A stretch of DNA of 64,000 nt from Pseudomonadota bacterium (GTDB taxonomy: Bacteria; Pseudomonadota; Alphaproteobacteria; Sphingomonadales; Sphingomonadaceae). A model generated the notes under the pieces. That model saw only the letters and a list, made by a program, of their open reading frames with translations, searched no databases and was not told the DNA's origin. This document shows positions 51,510 through 59,526 of the stretch, piece after piece. Within the stretch, counting starts at the first letter, position 1. Each line of letters starts with the position of its first letter. The stretch spans positions 124,001-188,000 of the forward strand of contig JAJZQN010000002.1 in the NCBI GenBank assembly GCA_021847605.1, written 5' to 3'. Made by a program: the position numbers and the translations under genes.

Positions 51510-52199
51510 TCAACTCATCCCGCAAAAGGCTCCGGCCATGGAAAAATCGGCGGCGCGCAGGGCTGCGCGTGCGCTGGCCTCGGCATCTTCGCCCCATTGT
51601 TCGGCCTCCCAGGCCTCATCAATCTCTGCCGCATGCCAGACGGCTTCGATGTCATGACCGCCTTCCACCACAGCCAGCCCGCATATCAAGGAGCCGCTCA
51701 GCGTCACCAGCGTCGACAGGCCGGTCAGGCGGAACGGGTCAAACGCCTGCACCACCGCCGCCAGCCGCGCCAGCGTTTCACCCGGCTGCTGCACGGGGAT
51801 GATCCCCTGTGTCACGGCAAAATCGACATCGTAGCGACGACGCGCCCAGTCGAGCAGCGGGTCCCATGCCGCCGCCTGCCGCGCGACCAGCGTATCAGGA
51901 CCATCGGCGCGATAGCAGAGCAGGTCGCTTTGCGCATAGCGGGACACACTGGCGGCAAATTCCGCCTTGTTACCCGCCACATGGTCGATCGCGGCATTAG
52001 CCATGCCGGTGATCGGCATGGATGCGGGGTCGAGTTGATCCCCCTGCCCGCGCCATTCCGCCGCGATCGCCGCCGCCATGGCAACGCTCGGCACGCTCAA
52101 CGCTGCGCGCGCCGGCGTGCGGACCGGGCGGGCATCTAGCTGAATCGTATATCCGCCCTCATCCTCGACGACGGAAACATGGGTGTAGAAACGCTTCAT
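51510..52199 (-). CDS. ATP12 family F1-ATPase assembly chaperone
   Basis: The protein has 229 residues. MKRFYTHVSVVEDEGGYTIQLDARPVRTPARAAL is the ATP12 N terminus; AAEWRGQGDQLDPASMPITGMANAAIDHV and SDLLCYRADGPDTLVARQAAAWDPLLDWA follow. In mitochondria Atp12 guards the F1 alpha subunit before assembly; alphaproteobacteria keep an orthologue. It is last in the crcB operon, coupled by an ATGA overlap. Confidence 0.93.
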   Translation of the reverse strand: MKRFYTHVSVVEDEGGYTIQLDARPVRTPARAALSVPSVAMAAAIAAEWRGQGDQLDPASMPITGMANAAIDHVAGNKAEFAASVSRYAQSDLLCYRADGPDTLVARQAAAWDPLLDWARRRYDVDFAVTQGIIPVQQPGETLARLAAVVQAFDPFRLTGLSTLVTLSGSLICGLAVVEGGHDIEAVWHAAEIDEAWEAEQWGEDAEASARAALRAADFSMAGAFCGMS

Positions 52200-52462
52200 T
52201 GCGGCGGCCTCTGACGGAACAGCGCCGACAACAGGCGCGGAACGACGACGAACTGGAACAGGCCGGTGACGACCATGATCGCCCCGAACGCCTTGGCTTT
52301 GTTCCCCTGTACCCAGTGAAAGCGCTGCATGATGGCGAGGAAGCCGAACATGACGATGAAGGCGCCGGACAGGCGGAACAGGCCGATGGCGAAATGCCGT
52401 TGCCGCGCAACCTTGATCGGGTCGACGGGCGGCGGCGGGGTCGTGGGAGGAAGGTCGGTCAT
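52196..52462 (-). CDS. small two-helix membrane protein
   Basis: The protein has 88 residues. A proline-rich N terminus (LPPTTPPPPVDPIKVARQRHF) is followed by two transmembrane helices (FAIGLFRLSGAFIVMFGFLAIM; AFGAIMVVTGLFQFVVVPRLL) and a short basic tail. Position next to atp12 suggests a membrane-side role, but I do not recognise it. It is coupled on both sides by 4-nt overlaps. Confidence 0.8.
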   Translation of the reverse strand: MTDLPPTTPPPPVDPIKVARQRHFAIGLFRLSGAFIVMFGFLAIMQRFHWVQGNKAKAFGAIMVVTGLFQFVVVPRLLSALFRQRPPQ

Positions 52463-53118
52463 GGCGCGCCGATATGATGACGCAACTGCGCGCTGTCCAT
52501 CGCCACGGCCTGCGCGCCCGAAGCGATCAATTCGTCGGGCAGGTGATAGCCCCATGCCACGCCGATGCCGCGCACATCCGCCGCCACCGCCATGTCGATG
52601 TCGAAACTCGTGTCGCCGATCATCACCGTCGTTTCCGGCAGAGCGCCTGCCTCCGCCATGGCGGTCATCAGCATGGACGGATGCGGTTTGGAGGGATGAC
52701 GGTCAGCGGTCTGGAGCGTCACGAAGCGGTCGATAATGCCATGATGGGTCAGACACAGATTCAATCCACGGTCGGACTTGCCCGTCGCCACGCCCAGCAG
52801 CCAGCCAGCCTCGTCCAGTTCCCGCACCAGTTCGGCGATGCCGGGATATAGGGGTTCGGACACCGCATTTTCCCGGCGCAGCGCATGAAAAGCGAGCTTG
52901 TAATGGTCCGCCAGATGATCGTGGAAATCCGCCTCCGCATCGGGAAGCAGGCGCGCCATGGCGACGGGCAGCGACAGCCCGACGACCGACAAGATCGCCG
53001 GCCGCTCGGGCGGGGCCAGCTTTACCGTTTCGAACGCGCGAACCATGGCCGTGCAGATGCTGTGCTGGCTATCGACCAGCGTGCCGTCGCAATCGAACAC
53101 GACCAGCGCATTGCTCAT
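52459..53118 (-). CDS. HAD family hydrolase (phosphoglycolate phosphatase-like)
   Basis: The protein has 219 residues. HAD motif I VFDCDGTLVDSQ, motif II VATGKSDRG, the K of KPHPSML (III) and IGDTSFDIDMAV (IV) are all intact, with a C1-type cap. Substrate preference cannot be read; the Gph/PpaX branch is nearest. ATG 53118 overlaps the paiB stop. Confidence 0.88.
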   Translation of the reverse strand: MSNALVVFDCDGTLVDSQHSICTAMVRAFETVKLAPPERPAILSVVGLSLPVAMARLLPDAEADFHDHLADHYKLAFHALRRENAVSEPLYPGIAELVRELDEAGWLLGVATGKSDRGLNLCLTHHGIIDRFVTLQTADRHPSKPHPSMLMTAMAEAGALPETTVMIGDTSFDIDMAVAADVRGIGVAWGYHLPDELIASGAQAVAMDSAQLRHHIGAP

Positions 53119-53720
53119 GCCGTCACCGTCGCACGCATCAGCGCTGCCAGTTCTGCGTTGCCACCGGCATCCAGCGCGTCGGCGACGCCGATGCGTGCCG
53201 CTTCCGGCTTGTCCTGACCCAGCTTGGCGGTGCCCTGCATCCCCTCTACCTGCATGGAAAAGCCGATCAGACCAGCAAGCAGCCGGTCGAACTGACCCGC
53301 CGCCATCTTGTCGCGCTTCCAAACCGGCTTGGGCGCCAGACGCTCTTCCTGATCGTTGCTCAACGCATCGATCTGCGCGATGGTGGCGGCATCGTCCAGC
53401 CGCGCCATCGGGCCGCGCAGTTCGGCGGACAGATAGTTCCAGGTCGGCACCTTATCAGCCATTCCGTACCAGTCCGGGCTGACATAAGCGTGGGGGCCGG
53501 TAACGACGATCAACGCATCCTGCCCGGCCAGATGCCGGACGATCGGATTGGCGCGGTGGATATGCACGCCTATCCGCCGATCATCCAGCCAGACGAGCGG
53601 CAGATGCACGACATGCATCCTGTCTGTCCCCGCGACGCAGAGCAGGCCGAAACCCGTCTGTGCCACGAAAGCGCGGATCGCCGCCTCGTCGCTCCAGCGA
53701 TAGGGCGCGCCCGGAGTCAT
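53115..53720 (-). CDS. FMN-binding PaiB-like protein
   Basis: The protein has 201 residues of the PaiB family: HVVHLPLVWLDDRRIGVHIHRANPIVRHLAGQDALIVVTGPHAYVSPDWY, KVPTWNYLSAELRGP and KMAAGQFDRLLAGLIGFSMQVEGMQGTAKLGQDK. The split-barrel fold binds FMN. In Bacillus PaiB influences protease and sporulation genes, but the family is also seen as oxidoreductase-like. Overlap with rluC by ATGA. Confidence 0.9.
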   Translation of the reverse strand: MTPGAPYRWSDEAAIRAFVAQTGFGLLCVAGTDRMHVVHLPLVWLDDRRIGVHIHRANPIVRHLAGQDALIVVTGPHAYVSPDWYGMADKVPTWNYLSAELRGPMARLDDAATIAQIDALSNDQEERLAPKPVWKRDKMAAGQFDRLLAGLIGFSMQVEGMQGTAKLGQDKPEAARIGVADALDAGGNAELAALMRATVTA

Positions 53721-55078
53721 CCCTTCTTCGGGCCGCCCCGCGATCGGCGCTCACCCTTGCGATCCTTGCGGACCTGCTTGGCGTGCTGGCGCGCGAATTT
53801 CTTCTCATCCTCGCGGGTCGGGGTCCGGTCGATCTCGTCGTCCAGCGGCAGGTCGCCCAGCATGATGTCGAAGCCAAGATCGTTGATGCTGTTGGCGAAA
53901 TGGGTCGGCAGTTCCGCCGTCACATCCACCCGGCCGCCATCGGGATGATCGATGCGGATGCGGCGAGCATGCAGGTGCATCTTGCGGCTGATCGTGCCGG
54001 ACAGGAAGGATTCCTTGCCGCCATATTTGCCGTCGCCCACGATCGGATGGCCGATCGCCGCCAGATGGACGCGCAACTGGTGCGTACGCCCGGTATAGGG
54101 CTGCAACTCGACCCAGGCGGCGCGATTGCCGGCCCGCTCGATCACGCGATAGCGGGTGCGGGCGGGCAAGCCCTCTTCCTCATCGACATGCATCTTTTCG
54201 CCGCCTGTACCCGGCTGCTTTGCGATCGGCAGTTCGATCATGCCGTCATCGATGCTGGGCACGCCCATCACCAGCGCCCAATAGACCTTGCGCGCGGTAC
54301 GGCTGGAAAAAGCCTTGGCAAAATGGGCGGCCGACCGGCTGCTGCGCGCCAACAGCAGCGCGCCCGACGTATCCTTGTCCAGCCGATGGACCAGCTTGGG
54401 CCGCGACTCGGCATCGAACAACAAGCCGTCGAGCAGCTTGTCGACATGCTCGTCGGTTTTGGTCCCGCCCTGCGTCGCCAGCCCCGGCGGTTTGTTGATG
54501 ACAATGGCCTGCGCATCGCGATGAATGACCATCTCCTGCACATAGGCGATTTCATCGGGCGTCAGGTCGATGACGCGAACGCGCTTGGGCTTTTCGGCCG
54601 CGTCCGGCTTCTGCTCGGCGGGCGGCACGCGGATCATCTGTCCTTCGGCGATGCGGTCGCCCGGCGCGGCGCGCGCGCCATCGACGCGCAACTGGCCTGT
54701 GCGCGACCAGCGCGACACAAGGTTGAAGCCAACATCGGGCAAATGCCGCTGAAACCAGCGGTCGAGGCGAATGCCGTCATCGTCCGCCTTCACGCGGAAC
54801 TGCCGCACGTCGAGCGATACGCCCTTGGCGGGATTGGCCGCAACCTTGACCGGGGCCGATTTGACCGGCGCAGATTTAACGGCAGCCTTCGTCGCGGCGG
54901 GCGAGCGCGGCTTGAACGCGGGCTTGTCGCCCTTGCGTGCGTCGCCTGTTTTGGCGCCGCCACGTGGACGATCCGCAGGCTTACGGTCGGAGGAACGCCC
55001 GCCCGAGGGCTTGCTACCGCGCGGTCCGGCGCCACCCAATGGCCGCCCGCCACTCTTGCCCGGAGGACGCCCCTTCAT
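53717..55078 (-). CDS. RluC/RluD-type 23S rRNA pseudouridine synthase with long basic tails
   Basis: The protein has 453 residues, longer than usual (~320). Residues 1-85 are a low-complexity Gly/Lys/Pro/Arg tail (MKGRPPGKSGGRPLGG). An S4 RNA-binding domain (GIRLDRWFQRHLPDVGFNLVSRWSRTGQLRVDG) and the catalytic domain with HRLDKDTSGALLLARS follow, where D is the nucleophile, plus LQPYTGRTHQLRVHLAAIGHPI. The C terminus is again basic (KQVRKDRKGERRSRGGPKKG). The added tails could help RNA binding. Confidence 0.9.
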   Translation of the reverse strand: MKGRPPGKSGGRPLGGAGPRGSKPSGGRSSDRKPADRPRGGAKTGDARKGDKPAFKPRSPAATKAAVKSAPVKSAPVKVAANPAKGVSLDVRQFRVKADDDGIRLDRWFQRHLPDVGFNLVSRWSRTGQLRVDGARAAPGDRIAEGQMIRVPPAEQKPDAAEKPKRVRVIDLTPDEIAYVQEMVIHRDAQAIVINKPPGLATQGGTKTDEHVDKLLDGLLFDAESRPKLVHRLDKDTSGALLLARSSRSAAHFAKAFSSRTARKVYWALVMGVPSIDDGMIELPIAKQPGTGGEKMHVDEEEGLPARTRYRVIERAGNRAAWVELQPYTGRTHQLRVHLAAIGHPIVGDGKYGGKESFLSGTISRKMHLHARRIRIDHPDGGRVDVTAELPTHFANSINDLGFDIMLGDLPLDDEIDRTPTREDEKKFARQHAKQVRKDRKGERRSRGGPKKG

Positions 55079-55458
55079 GCCACACCCCGCATAATCTGCA
55101 TGCCGACAGCCAGTGCAATGATTGCGCCGATCACGGACGCCAGCGCATAGGACAACGCCAGCAGCAATTGGCCGCGCTCGATCATCAGGAAAGTTTCAAG
55201 GCTGAAGGCCGAGAAAGTCGTGAAACCGCCCAGCACACCCACGCCCAGCAACAGACGCCATTGTTCGCCCGCATTGGAACCTGCCCGCGCCAGCCATCCC
55301 GCCAGCATGCCCATGGCGAAACCACCGATGAGATTGGCAGCAAAAGTGCCGACGGGCCACACCGCGCCCGGCGCCATATGGCTGGCGAAGCGGCCAAGCT
55401 GATAGCGCAGCGCGGCACCCACGGCGCCGCCGCCCATCACAAGAAACAGATTTGTCAT
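55075..55458 (-). CDS. crcB: fluoride channel CrcB (Fluc)
   Basis: The protein has 127 residues and four transmembrane helices. The family motifs GGGAVGAALRYQLG, GTFAANLIGGFAMGML and GVLGGFTTFSAFSLET (with the FTTFS pore segment) are complete. It exports fluoride as a dual-topology dimer. It is first in a six-gene chain in which each gene overlaps the next by 4 nt. The 51 nt upstream do not contain a fluoride riboswitch that I can recognise. Confidence 0.93.
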   Translation of the reverse strand: MTNLFLVMGGGAVGAALRYQLGRFASHMAPGAVWPVGTFAANLIGGFAMGMLAGWLARAGSNAGEQWRLLLGVGVLGGFTTFSAFSLETFLMIERGQLLLALSYALASVIGAIIALAVGMQIMRGVA

Positions 55459-55509
55459 GTCGCCCGCCCTACAGGCAAAAGGGCAACAGGGAAATGGGCG
55501 CTTTCGGCC

Positions 55510-56253
55510 TTATTTGCCGTTGTCGGCGATGATGTCGACGCTGGTCCTGCCGCCCGGCGCATCGGTGAACAGGATGAAATAGGCACTGCCGTCGCTCTTG
55601 CGCGTTCCGCCCAGCACATGATCGCCGCCCATGATGCGATGTTCGCCATCATAGCCGGCCCGACGTGCCTGCGTATAATAATAGTCCATCACGCCCTGAC
55701 GCGGCACCGGCGTTACGAAACTGGCGGCGCGCAATGTGCAACCGTCCTTTTCGGCACCAGCCGCTTCCATCAACTGGGCGCCGGGGAACAGGGTGAAGGG
55801 ATCGGGCAGACGTTGCGCCCATTCCATGCCATAGCCCAGTTTCTTCGCGCAGCCGCTATTGCCGCCGCGCTGCATCGATTGTTCGCGCGCCACAGCGCCC
55901 AAAGTGACGGTGGAGACCATCGCCTCCCCCTCCACCGGGGCGGGAGCCGACAACAGTTTGCCGCCAGCCATCCGCACCGCTTCGGCCTGCGCCTTCCCCG
56001 CATCGCCGGGCAGGACGGGCAAGGCACCATCGGCAGGCTGATCGGCCGGGCGCACGGCATTGCGATTGGACTGGCCGACCAGTTGCGGATCGACCACGAT
56101 CGGATCGTTCAACGCGCCCTTGACCGCCGGGTCCACGACATTGTTGGTGAGTTGCGCATCCAGCGCCGCCAGATTGGCATCCTTGTCGCCCTTGCCGCAA
56201 CTGGCAAGCGCCAGCACAAACATGACACCGGACATTGAGCGGAAAAACGCCAT
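55510..56253 (-). CDS. lipoprotein of unknown function
   Basis: The protein has 247 residues. MAFFRSMSGVMFVLALASCGKGDKD has a lipobox (LASC) with Cys19. A Pro/Ala/Val-rich segment follows, then a globular part with KKLGYGMEWAQRLPDPFTLFPGAQLMEAAGAEKDGCTLRAASFVTP and DYYYTQARRAGYDGEHRIMGGDHVLGG. The latter part resembles periplasmic proteins that assess lipid or cell-wall precursors, but I do not recognise a family. A TTAA-N7-TTAG sequence (56292-56306) lies 38 nt upstream. Confidence 0.78.
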   Translation of the reverse strand: MAFFRSMSGVMFVLALASCGKGDKDANLAALDAQLTNNVVDPAVKGALNDPIVVDPQLVGQSNRNAVRPADQPADGALPVLPGDAGKAQAEAVRMAGGKLLSAPAPVEGEAMVSTVTLGAVAREQSMQRGGNSGCAKKLGYGMEWAQRLPDPFTLFPGAQLMEAAGAEKDGCTLRAASFVTPVPRQGVMDYYYTQARRAGYDGEHRIMGGDHVLGGTRKSDGSAYFILFTDAPGGRTSVDIIADNGK

Positions 56254-56455
56254 TCTTCACTCCTTTGTAAACAAGCCATGAAGATCAGGGGTTAATTTTC
56301 CGTTAGGACTTTTGGTGAATCAGCAAATTTTCTTGGGATTTCATCGCTTTTTTGGGCCATCCCATGACAGCTGGTCTTTGATCAAGGCCGATTTGTGTCA
56401 ATTGGCATCATGGCGCGGCTTGTCGGGCCACCCATAACAGGCCATCCTGCCTTTC

Positions 56456-56677
56456 ATGCTCAACATCCTGTCCGCCTTCATCGGGCTTGTCACGCTCATC
56501 CTCATGATCCCGGCGGTGTTTCCGCTGTTGGGTGCGCTGAACTGGATATTGGTGCCGATCGCGCTGCTGGGGGCGCTGGTCGGCCTCATGTCTTCGAAAA
56601 AGGGCGGACAGAATTTCTGCCTGCTGGTCGCCGCCTTTGGCGCGCTGCGCCTGTTCCTGGGCGGAGGCCTGATCTGA
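56456..56677 (+). CDS. small membrane protein coupled to rarD
   Basis: The protein has 73 residues and about three hydrophobic segments (MLNILSAFIGLVTLILMIPAVFPLLGALNWILVPIALLGALVGLM; FCLLVAAFGALRLFLGGGLI). No family recognised. Its stop TGA (56675-56677) overlaps the apparent CTG start of rarD, so it may serve to bring ribosomes to rarD. Confidence 0.65.
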   Translation: MLNILSAFIGLVTLILMIPAVFPLLGALNWILVPIALLGALVGLMSSKKGGQNFCLLVAAFGALRLFLGGGLI

Positions 56678-57576
56678 CACAGGATGCTTCCCTACAGCGC
56701 AAGGGGCTGATCGCCGCGCTGGCCGCCTATGGTACATGGGGCTTGCTGCCCATCTTCTTCCGCCTGTTGCATCATGTCGATCCGGTGGAGATCGTGACGC
56801 AGCGGGTTTTGTGGTCGCTGCTGCTGATCCTCGCCATATTGTCGTTGCGGGGCGGCATCGTGCCGATGATCGCCGTGTTGCGCGACCGCCACCTGCTGCT
56901 GCCGCTGACAGGATCGGCTTTGCTCATCGCCATCAACTGGCTGACCTATGTCTGGGCGGTCAACGCCGGTTTCGTGGTTGCGGCGAGTCTTGGCTATTTC
57001 CTCAATCCGCTGGTTAGCGTGGCGCTGGGTGTTGTGGTCCTGCATGAGCGTCTTAATCGGCGTCAGATTGCCGCCATCGCCATCGCTGCCATCGGCGTCG
57101 CCATCCTGGCCGCATCGGCGCTGACGACCCTGTGGATCAGCCTGACGCTGGCGGTCAGCTTTGCGGTCTATGGCCTGTTGCGCAAGGTGACGCCGGTCCT
57201 GCCCATGACCGGCCTCGGCGTCGAGACGCTGCTGATCGCGCCCTTCGCCATCGCCTATCTCATCTGGGAAAGTCGGCATGGCGCTCTGGGCTTTGGCAGC
57301 GACGTACCGACCACCGCGCTGCTGATCATCGCCGGCGCGGTGACGACGGTGCCGCTCGTCCTGTTTGCCACGGCCGCGCGCAGCCTGCCGATGACGACGC
57401 TGGGCCTGCTCCAATATCTGGCGCCGACCCTGCAATTTCTATGCGGCGTCGTCCTGTTCGGCGAAAAGCTCAGCATGGGACAGATGGCCAGTTTCGGCCT
57501 GATCTGGATTGCCCTGATCCTGTTCGCAGCCGAAGGAATCAAGATTGCCCGGCAAGCGCGAGTGGCCACCGTTTAG
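56674..57576 (+). CDS. rarD: RarD/EamA-family permease with probable CTG start
   Basis: The protein has 300 residues and ten transmembrane helices of the EamA/DMT type. RarD marks are GLIAALAAYGTWGLLPIFFRLLHHVDPVEIVTQRVLWSL, NWLTYVWAVNAGFVVAASLGYFLNPLVSVALG and the final half with AARSLPMTTLGLLQYLAPTLQFLCGVVLFGE. No in-frame ATG, GTG or TTG lies near the family start. CTG 56674 has GGAGG (56663-56667) 6 nt upstream and overlaps the preceding stop (CTGA). The stop overlaps the convergent gene by 4 nt. Confidence 0.8.
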   Translation: MTQDASLQRKGLIAALAAYGTWGLLPIFFRLLHHVDPVEIVTQRVLWSLLLILAILSLRGGIVPMIAVLRDRHLLLPLTGSALLIAINWLTYVWAVNAGFVVAASLGYFLNPLVSVALGVVVLHERLNRRQIAAIAIAAIGVAILAASALTTLWISLTLAVSFAVYGLLRKVTPVLPMTGLGVETLLIAPFAIAYLIWESRHGALGFGSDVPTTALLIIAGAVTTVPLVLFATAARSLPMTTLGLLQYLAPTLQFLCGVVLFGEKLSMGQMASFGLIWIALILFAAEGIKIARQARVATV

Positions 57577-58130
57577 GATTTTGCGTCAGCACACCAGTTT
57601 ATCGGCTTGTCCGACGACGATCGCGCCTGACCTTTCAAAATCATCAACTGGCTGATGGAAACGCCATCCCGGATCAGGATGCGGGCATCGGGATCTTTTT
57701 GGGAGGAATCCCGATATGCGTCAAAGGCGCCGCCATTGAGCAATATTGCAAGAGCCCGTCGCGCCTGCGCAGCGCGTTCCGCCTCGGCCGTGCAATGTGG
57801 TTTCGCCATACTGGGCACCTGCATGCCGGTAAGCCGATAGGACCGCCCATGATAGGAATAACGATCTGCGCTCAGGACACAGGGCTGCCCTTTCGATCCA
57901 TCGCATAAAGCGAATGTCTCGGTTATATTCATCGATGCCTTATCTTCGGACGCCTTGCTGTCCGCAGGCAGAATCTGCGTCGCCAGCATGACCACCACCC
58001 CCGCAACGGCGATCGCGGCCGCGATCATGCCAATGGGCAACTGGCGGGATCGCTGATCGTCCCGTTCATTGAGCCATTTGCCGGCCAGTTCCGGGCGCTG
58101 ATCACCCATTTCATAAAGATTGCGTGCCAT
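57573..58130 (-). CDS. membrane-anchored, decayed staphylococcal-nuclease-like protein
   Basis: The protein has 185 residues. One transmembrane helix (IGMIAAAIAVAGVVVMLATQIL) precedes a domain that aligns to SNase-like proteins: LCDGSKGQPCVLSADRYSYHGRSYRLTGMQVPSMAKPHCTAEAERAAQARRALAILLNGG. The catalytic D of DGDT and the IDAPE motif are lost (SADR, MQVPS). It is therefore probably not a nuclease but a binding remnant. Convergent with rarD. Confidence 0.65.
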   Translation of the reverse strand: MARNLYEMGDQRPELAGKWLNERDDQRSRQLPIGMIAAAIAVAGVVVMLATQILPADSKASEDKASMNITETFALCDGSKGQPCVLSADRYSYHGRSYRLTGMQVPSMAKPHCTAEAERAAQARRALAILLNGGAFDAYRDSSQKDPDARILIRDGVSISQLMILKGQARSSSDKPINWCADAKS

Positions 58131-58274
58131 ATCCGCTCATTCTGCGCAATTGACGCACGCCTACCGCCCTACCCCGAATATTCGGTTAACCATCGAGCCG
58201 CCTCGTTGCCGCCTTGACGATCGGGCAGGCGCATGATGAAAGTCGGGCCTGAACCCATGGCATAGGGAGGCCGC

Positions 58275-58661
58275 ATGACCGAAGCCTGGCTATATGACGA
58301 ACATCCCGCGATGTTCCGTGCCCACCCGCTGCTGTTCGTGCTGCTGCTGCTCTCTGTCGTTGGCATTCTTGCCATCGGCATATGGTGGGTGATGCACAAG
58401 GGAGAGAGACTGGCCCTCAGCGAGCGGGAAGTGTTGCTGGAGCGCGGTCTGCTTTCCAAGCAACGCACGGAAATCGCACTATCCTCCATCCGTAGCGTGC
58501 GGATCACCCAGACATTGAGCCAGCGCATGTTCGATGTCGGCCATGTCGAGCTGTTCAGCGCCGGTGACGTAGCGGAAATCGCGATCAAGAATATGCCCAG
58601 ACCCGGTCGTATCCGCGCTCTTGCTGCGGCGCGCAATCTCGACTTGCTGCCCCAACGATAG
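58275..58661 (+). CDS. bacterial PH (YdbS-like) membrane protein
   Basis: The protein has 128 residues. One long hydrophobic segment (HPLLFVLLLLSVVGILAIGIWWVM) precedes a bacterial pleckstrin-homology fold with LSEREVLLERGLLSKQRTEIALSSIRSVRITQTLSQRMFDVGHVELFSAGDVAEI. It probably recognises lipids or proteins at the membrane. No enzymatic residues. It stands alone. Confidence 0.85.
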   Translation: MTEAWLYDEHPAMFRAHPLLFVLLLLSVVGILAIGIWWVMHKGERLALSEREVLLERGLLSKQRTEIALSSIRSVRITQTLSQRMFDVGHVELFSAGDVAEIAIKNMPRPGRIRALAAARNLDLLPQR

Positions 58662-58815
58662 AAGATTGCCTGCCGCCCCTTGACTTACGCGCATTTATTT
58701 CAACGATAGCAGCAACGAGGGGGCCGACGATAAAGAGCCTACAGGTAAGGGTGGACGCTGCGAAAGGAACGCTCGCCGCATGATGCGGTGCAGCGCGTAA
58801 AAGGGGTCGTCGTCC

Positions 58816-59514
58816 ATGGGCTTGCGCGTTATGCCATCTTTGCCGGAGCTATCCGCAGAGCAAAGGGCAGAAATCCGACAGGCCTGCGGCTTTGCCTGCG
58901 TGCGCTGCGGCGTGACCATCTATCGCTATCTGGCGTTACCGGACGGGCCGGGCGCCACGCTGCTTTGCCCCACCTGCCATGGGCTGGTGGAGGAAGGCCG
59001 GCTGACCCCGACTCAGGTTCACAGCTTTCACGCCAATCCGGTGGTGCGTCAGCGTCATTTCGCTCGCGACCGCCTGCCCTTTTCGGCGGAACTGCCGCAA
59101 CTGGTGATCGGCGGGTCGCGGCTGTTGCGCGATACGCCCATTCCCATCACGCTGGAGGGTGAACCGATCCTGATTTTTGCGCCGCCCCGCCGGACCAACG
59201 GTGCGACCCGAATCAGCGTGCGGCTGGGTAGTCCGGACGGCACCCCGATGCAGGTCATCGATGGCAATGAATGGATACCCAATGACGGAAGCTGGCACTT
59301 CCTGCTGCGCGGCGACCGCTATTCGATGATGGCGTCGCGTGGCGATGGTCTGGCGGTATTGCGCATCGTCGCCCGCAACCGGCTGGCGGTCGAGCATCTG
59401 CGCACCACCATCAAGGGGCGCAGGCTGGAAGTCACACCCGACTGGCTGGAAATCGATGGTAAACGCTATGTCGACCGAATCGGCAGCGGGACGTTGATCG
59501 GGCTGGAACTCTGA
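58816..59514 (+). CDS. HNH-derived zinc-ribbon protein with C-terminal beta domain
   Basis: The protein has 232 residues. The N-terminal 70 contain two CxxC pairs, ACVRCGV and LLCPTCHG, as in HNH nucleases, but the central H-N-H residues are not obvious (IYRYLALPDGPGATLLCPTCH). Residues ~85-230 are a repeat-like beta-rich domain with LRIVARNRLAVEHLRTTIKGRRLEVTPDWLEIDGKRY. It may be an HNH descendant that kept zinc binding. ATG 58816 or 58831 could start it. Confidence 0.6.
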   Translation: MGLRVMPSLPELSAEQRAEIRQACGFACVRCGVTIYRYLALPDGPGATLLCPTCHGLVEEGRLTPTQVHSFHANPVVRQRHFARDRLPFSAELPQLVIGGSRLLRDTPIPITLEGEPILIFAPPRRTNGATRISVRLGSPDGTPMQVIDGNEWIPNDGSWHFLLRGDRYSMMASRGDGLAVLRIVARNRLAVEHLRTTIKGRRLEVTPDWLEIDGKRYVDRIGSGTLIGLEL

Positions 59515-59526
59515 CCCGCCCGCGGG

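Noticed and set aside
53660-55150. Plus-strand frame of 496 codons opposite rluC and paiB
   Set aside because: Shadow of two well-supported genes, with no motif of its own.
55459-55509. Possible fluoride riboswitch before crcB
   Set aside because: The 51 nt lack the conserved crcB-motif elements and are too short; it appears that only a Shine-Dalgarno region fits.
58174-58185. Perfect palindrome CCGAATATTCGG between two divergent genes
   Set aside because: It is short and lacks a partner; too little to call an operator, and such 12-mers are expected by chance in 64 kb.
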